NCBI GenBank assembly: GCA_024404415.1
Contig: JAKSPX010000010.1
Location: forward strand, 1 to 14,421
Direction of reading: 5' to 3'
DNA: 14,421 bases
Source of the DNA: Clostridia bacterium
GTDB taxonomy: Bacteria > Bacillota > Clostridia > Oscillospirales > QAMX01
Shown here: piece by piece, positions 7,125 to 14,421 of the stretch
Layout of the letters: the number at the start of each line of letters is the position of its first letter
Numbering within the stretch: position 1 is the stretch's first letter
Program-made: the position numbers and the translations under genes
The notes under the pieces: generated by a model
The model's input: only the letters and a program-made list of their open reading frames with translations
Told to the model about the DNA's origin: nothing
Database searches by the model: none

Positions 7125-7331
7125 ATGGCAAAACTGACCTTCAAGACCGACAACTGCAAGGGCTGCGGGCTTTGCGTGAATGCCTGCCCTAAGCACCTTC
7201 TGCGTATTGCCCCGGACAAGATCAACAAAAAAGGACACCACCCCGCGGAGATCACCGATCAGGAAGCCTGCATCGGCTGCGCGTTCTGCGCGACGATGTG
7301 CCCGGACTGCATCATTAAAGTAGAGAGGTAA
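7125..7331 (+). CDS. vorD: 2-oxoacid:ferredoxin oxidoreductase, delta (2x[4Fe-4S]) subunit
   Basis: A 68-residue bacterial-type ferredoxin with two complete cluster motifs: Cys11-14-17-21 (CKGCGLCVNACP) and Cys49-52-55-59 (CIGCAFCATMCP), plus Cys62. It passes electrons between the catalytic subunits and soluble ferredoxin. The ATG at 7125 gives the normal family N-terminus; AAAGGA lies about 12 bp upstream, a long spacing. A second ATG at 7114, better spaced from that site, opens only a 7-codon frame (7114-7137) overlapping the start, possibly a small translational dampener or chance. It begins the four-gene delta-alpha-beta-gamma run, with the alpha gene 7 bp downstream. Subunit letters differ between naming schemes. 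Confidence 0.92.
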   Translation: MAKLTFKTDNCKGCGLCVNACPKHLLRIAPDKINKKGHHPAEITDQEACIGCAFCATMCPDCIIKVER

Positions 7332-7338
7332 CGGAAAC

Positions 7339-8405
7339 ATGGCTGATAAAGTATTGATGAAAGGCAATGAAGCGATCGCGGAAGCGGCGCTTATCGCCGG
7401 ATGCCGACACTATTTCGGTTATCCGATCACCCCGCAGACCGAGGTCGCGGCATACATGGCCAAGCGTATGCCCAAGATCGGCGGTACCTTCCTTCAGGCG
7501 GAAAGCGAGATCGCGGCCATCAACATGGTCTACGGCGTCGCCTCTGCCGGTTACCGCGTTATGACCTCCTCCTCCAGCCCCGGAATCTCGCTCAAGGGCG
7601 AAGGTCTTTCCTATCTCGCCGGCGCCGATCTTCCGGCTCTCGTCGTCAACGTTCAGCGCGGCGGCCCGGGCCTCGGCGGCATCCAGCCCTCCCAGTCGGA
7701 TTACTTCCAGGCGACCCGCGGCGGCGGCCACGGCGACTACCACATGATCGTTCTGGCTCCCGCCTCCGTGCAGGAAATGGCCGAGCTGACCGTTAAGGGC
7801 TTTGAGCTTGCGGATAAATACCGCATGACCTCCATGATCCTCGCCGACGGTACCATGGGGCAGATGATGGAGCCTGTTGCGCTCGATCTCGATGTCCAGC
7901 CCGCTCCCGAAAAGCCGTGGGCGACCACCGGCACCAAGATGGCCCGCGAGCACAACATCATCAACTCGCTCTCCCTCGTTCCCGAAGAGCTCGAAAAGTT
8001 CAACTTTGACCGCTACGAAAGATACAAGAAGGTCGAAGAAAACGAGACGCGCTGGGAAGAATACATGATGGACGACGCTGAGATCTGCATCGCCGCTTTC
8101 GGCATTGCCGCCCGCGTTTCCAAGAATGCCATCAACCAGGCCAGAAAAGAAGGCATCAAGGTCGGCATGATCCGCCCGATCACCCTCTGGCCGTTCCCGA
8201 AGGCCCCCTTCCTCGCCTCTACTGCACACGTGAAGCAGTACATTTCCGTCGAGCTTTCCATGGGCCAGATGATCGAGGATGTGCGCCTCGCCACCGAGTG
8301 CAAAGCGCCCTGCACCCTCGTCAACCGCGCCGGCGGCATGATCCCCTCGCCGGAACAGGTTTTGGAAGCCATTCGCAAGGCAAATCAGAACGGAGGTAAC
8401 AACTG

Positions 8406-8406
<1 letters not shown>
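7339..8406 (+). CDS. vorB: 2-oxoacid:ferredoxin oxidoreductase (VOR type), alpha subunit
   Basis: A 355-residue pyrimidine-binding subunit of a TPP-dependent 2-oxoacid:ferredoxin oxidoreductase. Family motifs are GYPITPQTE (27-35), LQAESEIAAINMVYGVASAG, TSSSSPGISLKGEGLSYLAG, and VNVQRGGPGLGG. Length and motifs match the subunit usually annotated as 3-methyl-2-oxobutanoate dehydrogenase VorB; 2-oxoglutarate oxidoreductase alpha (KorA) is close, so the substrate is not fixed by motifs. The reaction, acyl-CoA + CO2 + reduced ferredoxin <-> 2-oxoacid + CoA, is reversible. The neighbouring branched-chain aminotransferase and LeuA-like protein favour branched-chain 2-oxoacids. The stop TGA shares one base with the ATG of the beta gene. 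Confidence 0.92.
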
Positions 8407-9161
<755 letters not shown>

Positions 9162-9698
9162 ATGACCAGACAGTATTTGTTTTCCGGCTTCGGCGGACAG
9201 GGCATCCTGTTTGCCGGCAAGTTCCTCGCCTATAAGGGTCTCACCGAAGAAAAGCAGGTGAGCTGGCTTCCCTCCTACGGTCCCGAAATGCGCGGCGGCA
9301 CGGCTTCCTGCAGCGTCATCGTCAGCGACGAAGCGGTCGGTTCGCCGATCGTTTCCAACCCCGACGTGCTGGTCGCCATGAACCTGCCGTCTCTGGATCG
9401 CTACGAATCCAGCGTTGTCCCCGGCGGCACCATTTTCATGGATTCCACGCTCATCGAGCGCCAGGTCAAGCGCGACGACGTCGACGTCGTTGCCATCCCG
9501 GCCACCGCTCTTGCCAGTGAGAACGGCTTCCCGACGCTCGCCAACATGATCCTGATCGGCGCCATTCTCGAAAAATTCGGCGAAAACGGCGCTGAGGGCG
9601 TTGAAAAGGCGCTCGGCAAGGTCATTTCCGCCAAGCACGCCGACATGCTGGAGGTCAATAAAAAGGCCATGCAGCTCGGCGCGGGTTTTGTAAAATAA
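9162..9698 (+). CDS. vorC: 2-oxoacid:ferredoxin oxidoreductase (VOR type), gamma subunit
   Basis: A 178-residue gamma (CoA-binding domain) subunit. It shows the family's glycine-rich start GFGGQG (9-14) and SYGPEMRGG (38-46), followed by SCSVIVSDEAVGSPIV and DVLVAMNLPSLDRY. AAAAGGAGG at 9145-9153 is 8 bp from the ATG, and the start abuts the TAA of the beta gene. With the delta, alpha and beta genes it completes the four-subunit enzyme. No subunit shows a truncation, so the complex should be functional. The aminotransferase gene follows 17 bp later, behind its own AAAGGGAG site. Confidence 0.93.
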   Translation: MTRQYLFSGFGGQGILFAGKFLAYKGLTEEKQVSWLPSYGPEMRGGTASCSVIVSDEAVGSPIVSNPDVLVAMNLPSLDRYESSVVPGGTIFMDSTLIERQVKRDDVDVVAIPATALASENGFPTLANMILIGAILEKFGENGAEGVEKALGKVISAKHADMLEVNKKAMQLGAGFVK

Positions 9699-9715
9699 AG
9701 AAAGGGAGTTTTGAT

Positions 9716-10780
9716 ATGGAAATTCGCATTGAAAAGACGGCCTGCCCCAAGGCAAAGCCCGACAGCTCCACCCTCGGCTTCGGCAAGATCTTCACGGACC
9801 ACATGTTCATCATGGACTACACGTCCGGCGAAGGCTGGCACGACGCCCGCATCGTTCCGTTTGCGAACATTTCGCTCCATCCGGCTTCCACCGTTCTTCA
9901 CTACGGCTCCGAAATTTTCGAAGGCCTCAAGGCTTACCGCCGCGCTGACGGCAAAGTCCAGATGTTCCGCCCGTGGGAGAACGTCCGCCGCATGAATAAC
10001 TCGGCCGAACGTCTCTGCCTGCCCGAGATCCCCGAAGAACTGGCCTTCCAGTGCCTCACCACCTTCGTGGACGTGGAAAAGGATTGGACTCCTTCGGCTC
10101 CCGGCACCTCTCTCTACCTCCGCCCCTTCATGTTCGGCAACGATGAGACGCTGGGCGTGCATTCCGTGAAGAACGCCACCTTCATCATCATCGCCTCCCC
10201 GGTCGGCAGCTATTATAAGGAAGGCATCAACCCGGTCAAGATCATGATCGAGGACGCCGACGTCCGCGCCGTCCGCGGCGGCACCGGCTACGCCAAGTGC
10301 GGCGGCAACTACGCTGCTTCCAACCGCGCCGGCAAGCGCGCCGAGGAAAAGGGCTATTCCCAGGTCCTCTGGCTCGACGGCGTCGAGAGAAGATACATTG
10401 AAGAAGTCGGCGCGATGAACGTCATGTTCAAGATCAACGGCGAGATCGTCACCCCGGCGCTCACCGGCTCCATCCTCCCCGGCATCACCCGCAAGTCCTG
10501 CATCGAAGTCCTGAAGAAGGAAGGCTACACCGTGAACGAACGCCTTCTCAGCGTCGATGAACTGGCTGCCGCCATGGATAACGGCACCCTCGAAGAGGCC
10601 TGGGGCTGCGGCACCGCCGCCGTCGTTTCCCCGATCGGCGAGCTCTGCTACAAGGATAAGATCTACACCGTCAATAATGGCGCCATCGGCCCTGTCACCC
10701 AGCACCTCTACGACACCCTCACCGGCATTCAGTGGGGCCGTCTTGCCGACGACTTCGGCTGGACCCACGTGATCGGCTAA
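9716..10780 (+). CDS. ilvE: Branched-chain amino acid aminotransferase
   Basis: A 354-residue fold-type IV PLP aminotransferase of the larger BCAT class (about 350-360 residues, like Bacillus and eukaryotic BCATs, rather than the about 310-residue E. coli type). The Schiff-base lysine is Lys194 in GYAKCGGNYAAS. Other landmarks are LHYGSEIFEGLKAYRR, YLRPFMFGND, QVLWLDG, IEEVGAMNVMF and TGSILPGITRKS. It interconverts valine, leucine or isoleucine with their 2-oxoacids, using glutamate/2-oxoglutarate. Placed directly after the oxidoreductase, it catalyses the last step if the route runs toward amino acids, or the first if it runs as degradation. AAAGGGAG at 9701-9708 is 7 bp from the ATG. Confidence 0.94.
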   Translation: MEIRIEKTACPKAKPDSSTLGFGKIFTDHMFIMDYTSGEGWHDARIVPFANISLHPASTVLHYGSEIFEGLKAYRRADGKVQMFRPWENVRRMNNSAERLCLPEIPEELAFQCLTTFVDVEKDWTPSAPGTSLYLRPFMFGNDETLGVHSVKNATFIIIASPVGSYYKEGINPVKIMIEDADVRAVRGGTGYAKCGGNYAASNRAGKRAEEKGYSQVLWLDGVERRYIEEVGAMNVMFKINGEIVTPALTGSILPGITRKSCIEVLKKEGYTVNERLLSVDELAAAMDNGTLEEAWGCGTAAVVSPIGELCYKDKIYTVNNGAIGPVTQHLYDTLTGIQWGRLADDFGWTHVIG

Positions 10781-10812
10781 ACTTGCTTTCAGGCGAAAGA
10801 AAGGAGTCACCT

Positions 10813-12189
10813 ATGAGATCCATTGCACTTGCAGATACGACGCTTTGCCGCGAGAACGGCAGCTTCAGCTTCAAAGAGAAGATCGAGATCGCGCGTCAGC
10901 TTGAAAAGCTCGGCGTGAACACGATCGAATTGCCGGAGATCACCAATCCCAAAACGGATATCCTCCTGGTGCGCACCGTTTCGTCCTTCGTGAAAAAGGC
11001 GACGCTGTCGGTGGCGGCGGGGCTTACCCGCGAGAGCGTGGAGAATGCCGCGGCGGCCCTTTCGGCTGCCCAGCACCGTGAGATCCGCATTGAGCTGCCC
11101 GTGTCGCCGGTCGGCATGGAGTATCAGTGCCATAAAAAGCCGCCCAAGATGCTGGACTGGATTTCCGAAGTAGTCGCTTTCGCCAAAGAAAAATGCGACA
11201 ATGTGGAATTCTCGGCTGTGGACGCCACCCGCGCGGAGGAAAGCTTCCTGACGGAAGCCATCCGCCGGGCGTCCGCGGCGGGAGCCACCTCCATCACCGT
11301 CTGCGACAGCGCGGCGCGTATGCTCCCGGATGATTTTGCTGGCTTTATGGCAAAGATCGTCTCTGAGACCGCGCTGCCGCTCGGTGTCAAATGCGATAAC
11401 CACACCGGCCTTGCCTCGGCGGAAGCCATTCTGGCCGCCAAAGCAGGTGTCAGCAAGGTCAAGACCGCCGTCGGCGGAAACGTCGTCGACCTTGCCTCCT
11501 TTGCGGGCATGGTCAGGGAGTGCGGCGAGAACTACGGCTTCTCCACCGGACTCCGCCACACCGAAATGAACCGCATCATCCATCAGATCGAGTGGATCGG
11601 CAAGAACGCGGGTCATGAAAACGCCGTGCCCTCCGTCGCTTCCTCTGCGGAAGCGCTGGTTCTGGACGCCGGAGACACGCCGGAAAGCGTCGCCGCCGCC
11701 GTAAGGACCCTCGGTTATGACCTCTCCGACGAGGATCAGGTCAAGGTTTATGAGGAAGTCCAGCGCGTCGCGGCCAAAAAGCCGGTCGGCGCGAAAGAAC
11801 TGGATGCCATCGTGGCCAGCACCGCTCTGCAGGTACCCGCGGCCTATAAGCTCGAAAGCTACGTCATCAACAACGGTAACATCATTTCCTCCAGCGCGCA
11901 GATCACCCTTTCCCACGACGGAAAAACAATGCAGGGTATCGCCCTCGGCGACGGCCCGGTCGACGCGGCCTTCCGCACCATTGAGAAGATCATCGGCCGC
12001 CACTACGAACTCGACGATTTCCAGATCCAGTCGGTTACCGAAGGACAGGAAGCCGTCGGCTCCGCGGTCGTGAAATTGCGCGCGGGCGGCAAGCTCTATT
12101 CCGGCAACGGCATCTCCACCGACATCATCGGCGCCGGCATCCGTGCCTACCTCGGCGCCGTCAACAAGATCGCCTACGAAGAAGGTTAA
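10813..12189 (+). CDS. 2-isopropylmalate synthase-like protein with lost metal site, LeuA regulatory domain retained
   Basis: ATG 10813 with AAGGAG 6 bp upstream gives 458 residues; an in-frame extension upstream would run through the ilvE 3' end and is not credible. Residues 1-about 270 resemble the DRE-TIM barrel of 2-isopropylmalate, homocitrate and citramalate synthases (VEFSAVDATR, GATSITVCDS), and about 347-455 match the LeuA allosteric/dimerisation domain (SYVINNGN, ALGDGPVDAAF, GISTDIIGAGIRAYLGA). The catalytic signatures are altered: DTTLRDGEQ is DTTLCRENG (Arg to Cys12, metal Asp to Arg13), VHCHNDLGLA is VKCDNHTGLA (His to Lys193, His to Asp195), and the later GERAGN metal segment is missing. 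By family knowledge it should not bind the divalent metal or condense acetyl-CoA with a 2-oxoacid. It may be a leucine/valine-binding regulator, or an enzyme with new chemistry. It abuts the next gene with 2 bp between. Confidence 0.85.
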   Translation: MRSIALADTTLCRENGSFSFKEKIEIARQLEKLGVNTIELPEITNPKTDILLVRTVSSFVKKATLSVAAGLTRESVENAAAALSAAQHREIRIELPVSPVGMEYQCHKKPPKMLDWISEVVAFAKEKCDNVEFSAVDATRAEESFLTEAIRRASAAGATSITVCDSAARMLPDDFAGFMAKIVSETALPLGVKCDNHTGLASAEAILAAKAGVSKVKTAVGGNVVDLASFAGMVRECGENYGFSTGLRHTEMNRIIHQIEWIGKNAGHENAVPSVASSAEALVLDAGDTPESVAAAVRTLGYDLSDEDQVKVYEEVQRVAAKKPVGAKELDAIVASTALQVPAAYKLESYVINNGNIISSSAQITLSHDGKTMQGIALGDGPVDAAFRTIEKIIGRHYELDDFQIQSVTEGQEAVGSAVVKLRAGGKLYSGNGISTDIIGAGIRAYLGAVNKIAYEEG

Positions 12190-12191
12190 TT

Positions 12192-14421
12192 ATGAAGCTC
12201 TCATTTTCCACCAAAGGCTGGCATTCCAGCAGCTTTGACGATTTTCTGAATATTGCGACTGATCTGGGGTTTGACGGGATCGAGCTTCATAACATCCACA
12301 ACCGCCTTTTCACCGACCGTGACGGCGCTTTCCACGCTTATACCGCCGCCGCCACGCGCCGCCGTTTATATGAAAAGAAGCTCCGGATCCCCTGCCTGGA
12401 CACCATCTGCGACCTCGCGGACGGTTCTGCGGAGAAGGAAAACCTTGAGGAGATCCGCGCCTGCCTCAATATTGCCTCCAATCTGCACATTCCCTACGTG
12501 CGCATCCACGCCTATGAGGCGGAGGACCCCGAAATAGCGCTGGAAGCGGCCAAAAAGCAGCTTGCCGAAGTGCTCCCGGATGCGTCGGAGAGCCATGTGA
12601 CGCTGCTGGTCGAGACCAGAGGGCTTTTCGCCCGGTCAAGCGACCTGCGCGCCCTTTTGGATGAGTTTGCGTCGGATGACCTCGCGGCGCTCTGGTATAT
12701 CTCTGCGGCCTACTATGGCGGCGGGGAATCCCCCGAGGAGATCATCAAAAACCTCGGCGCTTACGTCCGCCACGTCCACGTCAATGACGCGAGAAAGACC
12801 GAAGACGGCATTGAATACTGCCTCGTCGGCGAAGGCGAGATCCCGCTGGGGGATATCATGCTGGCACTGAATTCGGTCAACTATGACGGATTCCTCTCGC
12901 TTGTCTGGGATCCCGCGTGGTACCCGGATATTGACGACATGGAGATCATCTTCGCCCAGTACGCGGGCTTCATGCGCCAGTTCGGCGATCCCTCCCGCAA
13001 TATCCGCTCGCATTATCACAACAAAACACACACCGGCGAATTTATCTGGAAAAAAGACCTGCTGATCGACGAGACCTTCCCCGAGGTGCTTGACCGCATG
13101 GCGGAGGAATTCCCCGATCAGTATGCGTTCAAATATACAACGCTTGATTATACCCGCACGTATAGCGAGTTCCGCGACGACGTGGACGAGTTCGCCCGCG
13201 CTCTGGTGGCGCTCGGCGTGCGCGCGGGGAGCCACGTGGCCGTCTGGGCTTCCAACGTGCCCCAGTGGTATATCTCCTTCTGGGCGACCGTCAAGCTCGG
13301 CGCGGTGCTGGTCACGGTGAACACCGCCTATAAGTCCGCGGAGGTTGAATACCTCTTAAAGCAGTCGGATACCCACACCCTCATCATGACCGAGGGGGCC
13401 AAGGACACCCGCTACGGCGAGATCATCGCCGGGCTTTGCCCCGAGCTTGCAAGTCTCAAAGCCGGAGCCGCGCTCCATTCGAAGAGATTGCCCTTCCTCC
13501 GCAACGTCATCACGGTCGGTTATCAGCAGAAGGGCTGCATGACCTGGGAAAGCGCCCTCGAGCGCGCGTCTCAGGTGCCGCTTGATGAGGTTTTGCGCAT
13601 GGCCGCCGCCGTCGACAAGGACGACGTCTGCAATATGCAGTATACCTCCGGCACCACCGGCTTCCCGAAGGGCGTTATGCTCACCCACCACAATATCGTC
13701 AATAACGGCAAGTGCATCGGCGACCGCATGGATCTTTCCACCGCCGACCGCCTGATGGTGCAGGTGCCGATGTTCCATTGCTTCGGCATGGTCCTGGCCA
13801 TGACCGCCACCATGACCCACGGCGGCACGCTTTACCCGCTGCCGTATTTCTCCGCCAAACCGGCGCTCGCGTGCATCCACAATGAACACATCACCGCCTT
13901 CCACGGCGTGCCGACCATGTTCATTTCGCTTTTAGAGCACCCGGATTTCCCGAAGACCGACTTCTCCTATATGCGCACCGGCATCATGGCCGGCAGCCCG
14001 TGCCCCATTTCCGCCATGCGCGACGTGGTCGAGAAGATGCACATGACCGAGATCACCATCGTCTACGGCCAGACCGAGGCTTCCCCCGGCTGCACCATGA
14101 GCTCCACCGACGACCCGCTGGAGGTGCGCGTCGGCACCGTCGGAAGACCGCTTCCCGAAATCGAATGCAAGATCGTCGACCCGGAGACCGGGAAGGACTG
14201 CCCGGACAACGTCACCGGCGAATTTGCCGCCCGCGGCTACAACGTCATGAAGGGCTATTACAAAATGCCCAAGGCGACCGCCGAAGCCATCGACAGTCAG
14301 GGCTGGCTCCACACCGGCGACCTCGCCTGCCGTACCCCCGAGGGCAATTACCGCATCACCGGCCGACTCAAGGACATGATCATCCGCGGCGGCGAGAACA
14401 TCTACCCCAAGGAGATCGAGG
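12192..14421 (+). CDS. TIM-barrel (sugar phosphate isomerase/epimerase-like) - acyl-CoA synthetase fusion (3' partial)
   Basis: A frame open from ATG 12192 to the window edge (743 codons), starting 2 bp after the previous stop. Residues 1-about 270 are a xylose-isomerase-like TIM barrel (MKLSFSTKGWHS, GFDGIELHNIH, LLVETRG, RHVHVND). About 285 onward is a FadD-type AMP-forming acyl-CoA synthetase: YTSGTTGFPKG at 484-494, VYGQTEASP, GWLHTGD ending at Asp710, GRLKDMIIRGGENIYPKEIE at the edge. The C-terminal lid with the catalytic lysine lies outside. In the barrel, Glu141 and the HVH of 194-196 remain, but LWYISAAYY has Tyr169 where relatives, as I recall them, have the metal Asp (LWDxHH), Ala172-Ala173 in place of HH, and SLVWDP has Val238 in place of the ligand Glu. 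The barrel may therefore bind rather than transform a ligand. This is the third acyl-CoA ligase in the window and could activate another carboxylic acid. The substrate is unknown. Confidence 0.9.
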   Translation, partial: MKLSFSTKGWHSSSFDDFLNIATDLGFDGIELHNIHNRLFTDRDGAFHAYTAAATRRRLYEKKLRIPCLDTICDLADGSAEKENLEEIRACLNIASNLHIPYVRIHAYEAEDPEIALEAAKKQLAEVLPDASESHVTLLVETRGLFARSSDLRALLDEFASDDLAALWYISAAYYGGGESPEEIIKNLGAYVRHVHVNDARKTEDGIEYCLVGEGEIPLGDIMLALNSVNYDGFLSLVWDPAWYPDIDDMEIIFAQYAGFMRQFGDPSRNIRSHYHNKTHTGEFIWKKDLLIDETFPEVLDRMAEEFPDQYAFKYTTLDYTRTYSEFRDDVDEFARALVALGVRAGSHVAVWASNVPQWYISFWATVKLGAVLVTVNTAYKSAEVEYLLKQSDTHTLIMTEGAKDTRYGEIIAGLCPELASLKAGAALHSKRLPFLRNVITVGYQQKGCMTWESALERASQVPLDEVLRMAAAVDKDDVCNMQYTSGTTGFPKGVMLTHHNIVNNGKCIGDRMDLSTADRLMVQVPMFHCFGMVLAMTATMTHGGTLYPLPYFSAKPALACIHNEHITAFHGVPTMFISLLEHPDFPKTDFSYMRTGIMAGSPCPISAMRDVVEKMHMTEITIVYGQTEASPGCTMSSTDDPLEVRVGTVGRPLPEIECKIVDPETGKDCPDNVTGEFAARGYNVMKGYYKMPKATAEAIDSQGWLHTGDLACRTPEGNYRITGRLKDMIIRGGENIYPKEIE

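Noticed and set aside
7114..7137. Seven-codon frame overlapping the ferredoxin subunit start
   Set aside because: It is too short to call as a gene and there is no evidence of translation. It is mentioned only under the ferredoxin gene.
10786..10799. Small hairpin CTTTC-AGGC-GAAAG between ilvE and the LeuA-like gene
   Set aside because: The stem is only 5 bp with no T-tract, so it is not a terminator. It could affect access to the ribosome site, but nothing supports that.
10732..10812. Upstream extension of the LeuA-like gene
   Set aside because: The frame is open, but it overlaps the end of ilvE and has no ribosome binding site, while ATG 10813 has AAGGAG 6 bp upstream and gives the normal family N-terminus.

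Overview
The window looks like chromosome from an anaerobic, fairly GC-rich member of the Clostridia (Oscillospiraceae/Ruminococcaceae-like, gut or rumen). The pointers are a class I T-box leader, a four-subunit ferredoxin-dependent 2-oxoacid oxidoreductase, strong AAGGAGG-type ribosome binding sites, and acetyl-CoA-type MetA with MetY. Every recognisable gene is on the + strand. Most junctions are 0-35 bp or overlapping, so 559-14421 reads as one long transcription unit. Taxonomy is inferred, not proven.

Layout. 1-183 is the 3' end of an acyl-CoA synthetase gene, paralogous to the next one. 204-529 holds a strong promoter and a complete T-box attenuator with mutually exclusive antiterminator and terminator. 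559-2850 encodes an unusual HTH-cupin-acyl-CoA synthetase fusion, translationally coupled to a MinD/ParA-like P-loop protein (2847-3506) whose Walker A lysine is glutamine. 3507-4850 is an AT-richer island: a hypothetical gene and a wrecked YhcG/DUF1016 nuclease with one frameshift and a missing nuclease core. 4883-7095 is a methionine pair, metY and metA. 7125-9698 encodes the delta, alpha, beta and gamma subunits of a VOR-type 2-oxoacid:ferredoxin oxidoreductase. 9716-10780 is a branched-chain aminotransferase. 10813-12189 encodes a 2-isopropylmalate-synthase-like protein that has lost its metal site but kept the LeuA regulatory domain. 12192 to the window end is a TIM-barrel/acyl-CoA synthetase fusion, also with apparent loss of TIM-barrel metal ligands.

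How the genes fit together. Acid + CoA + ATP -> acyl-CoA (synthetases), acyl-CoA + CO2 + reduced ferredoxin -> 2-oxoacid (VOR run reductively), 2-oxoacid + glutamate -> amino acid (IlvE). This would convert branched-chain volatile fatty acids (isobutyrate, isovalerate, 2-methylbutyrate) or possibly aryl acids into amino acids. The same enzymes can run as a fermentative degradation route. The T-box is the argument for the biosynthetic direction, because T-boxes switch genes on when a tRNA is uncharged. The best-placed specifier is GUA (Val), but that reading is tentative.

Most notable are the T-box control of an acid-salvage route and a recurring theme of domains that look sensory or catalytically dead: HTH-cupin, K-to-Q P-loop, metal-less LeuA-like protein, metal-less TIM barrel.
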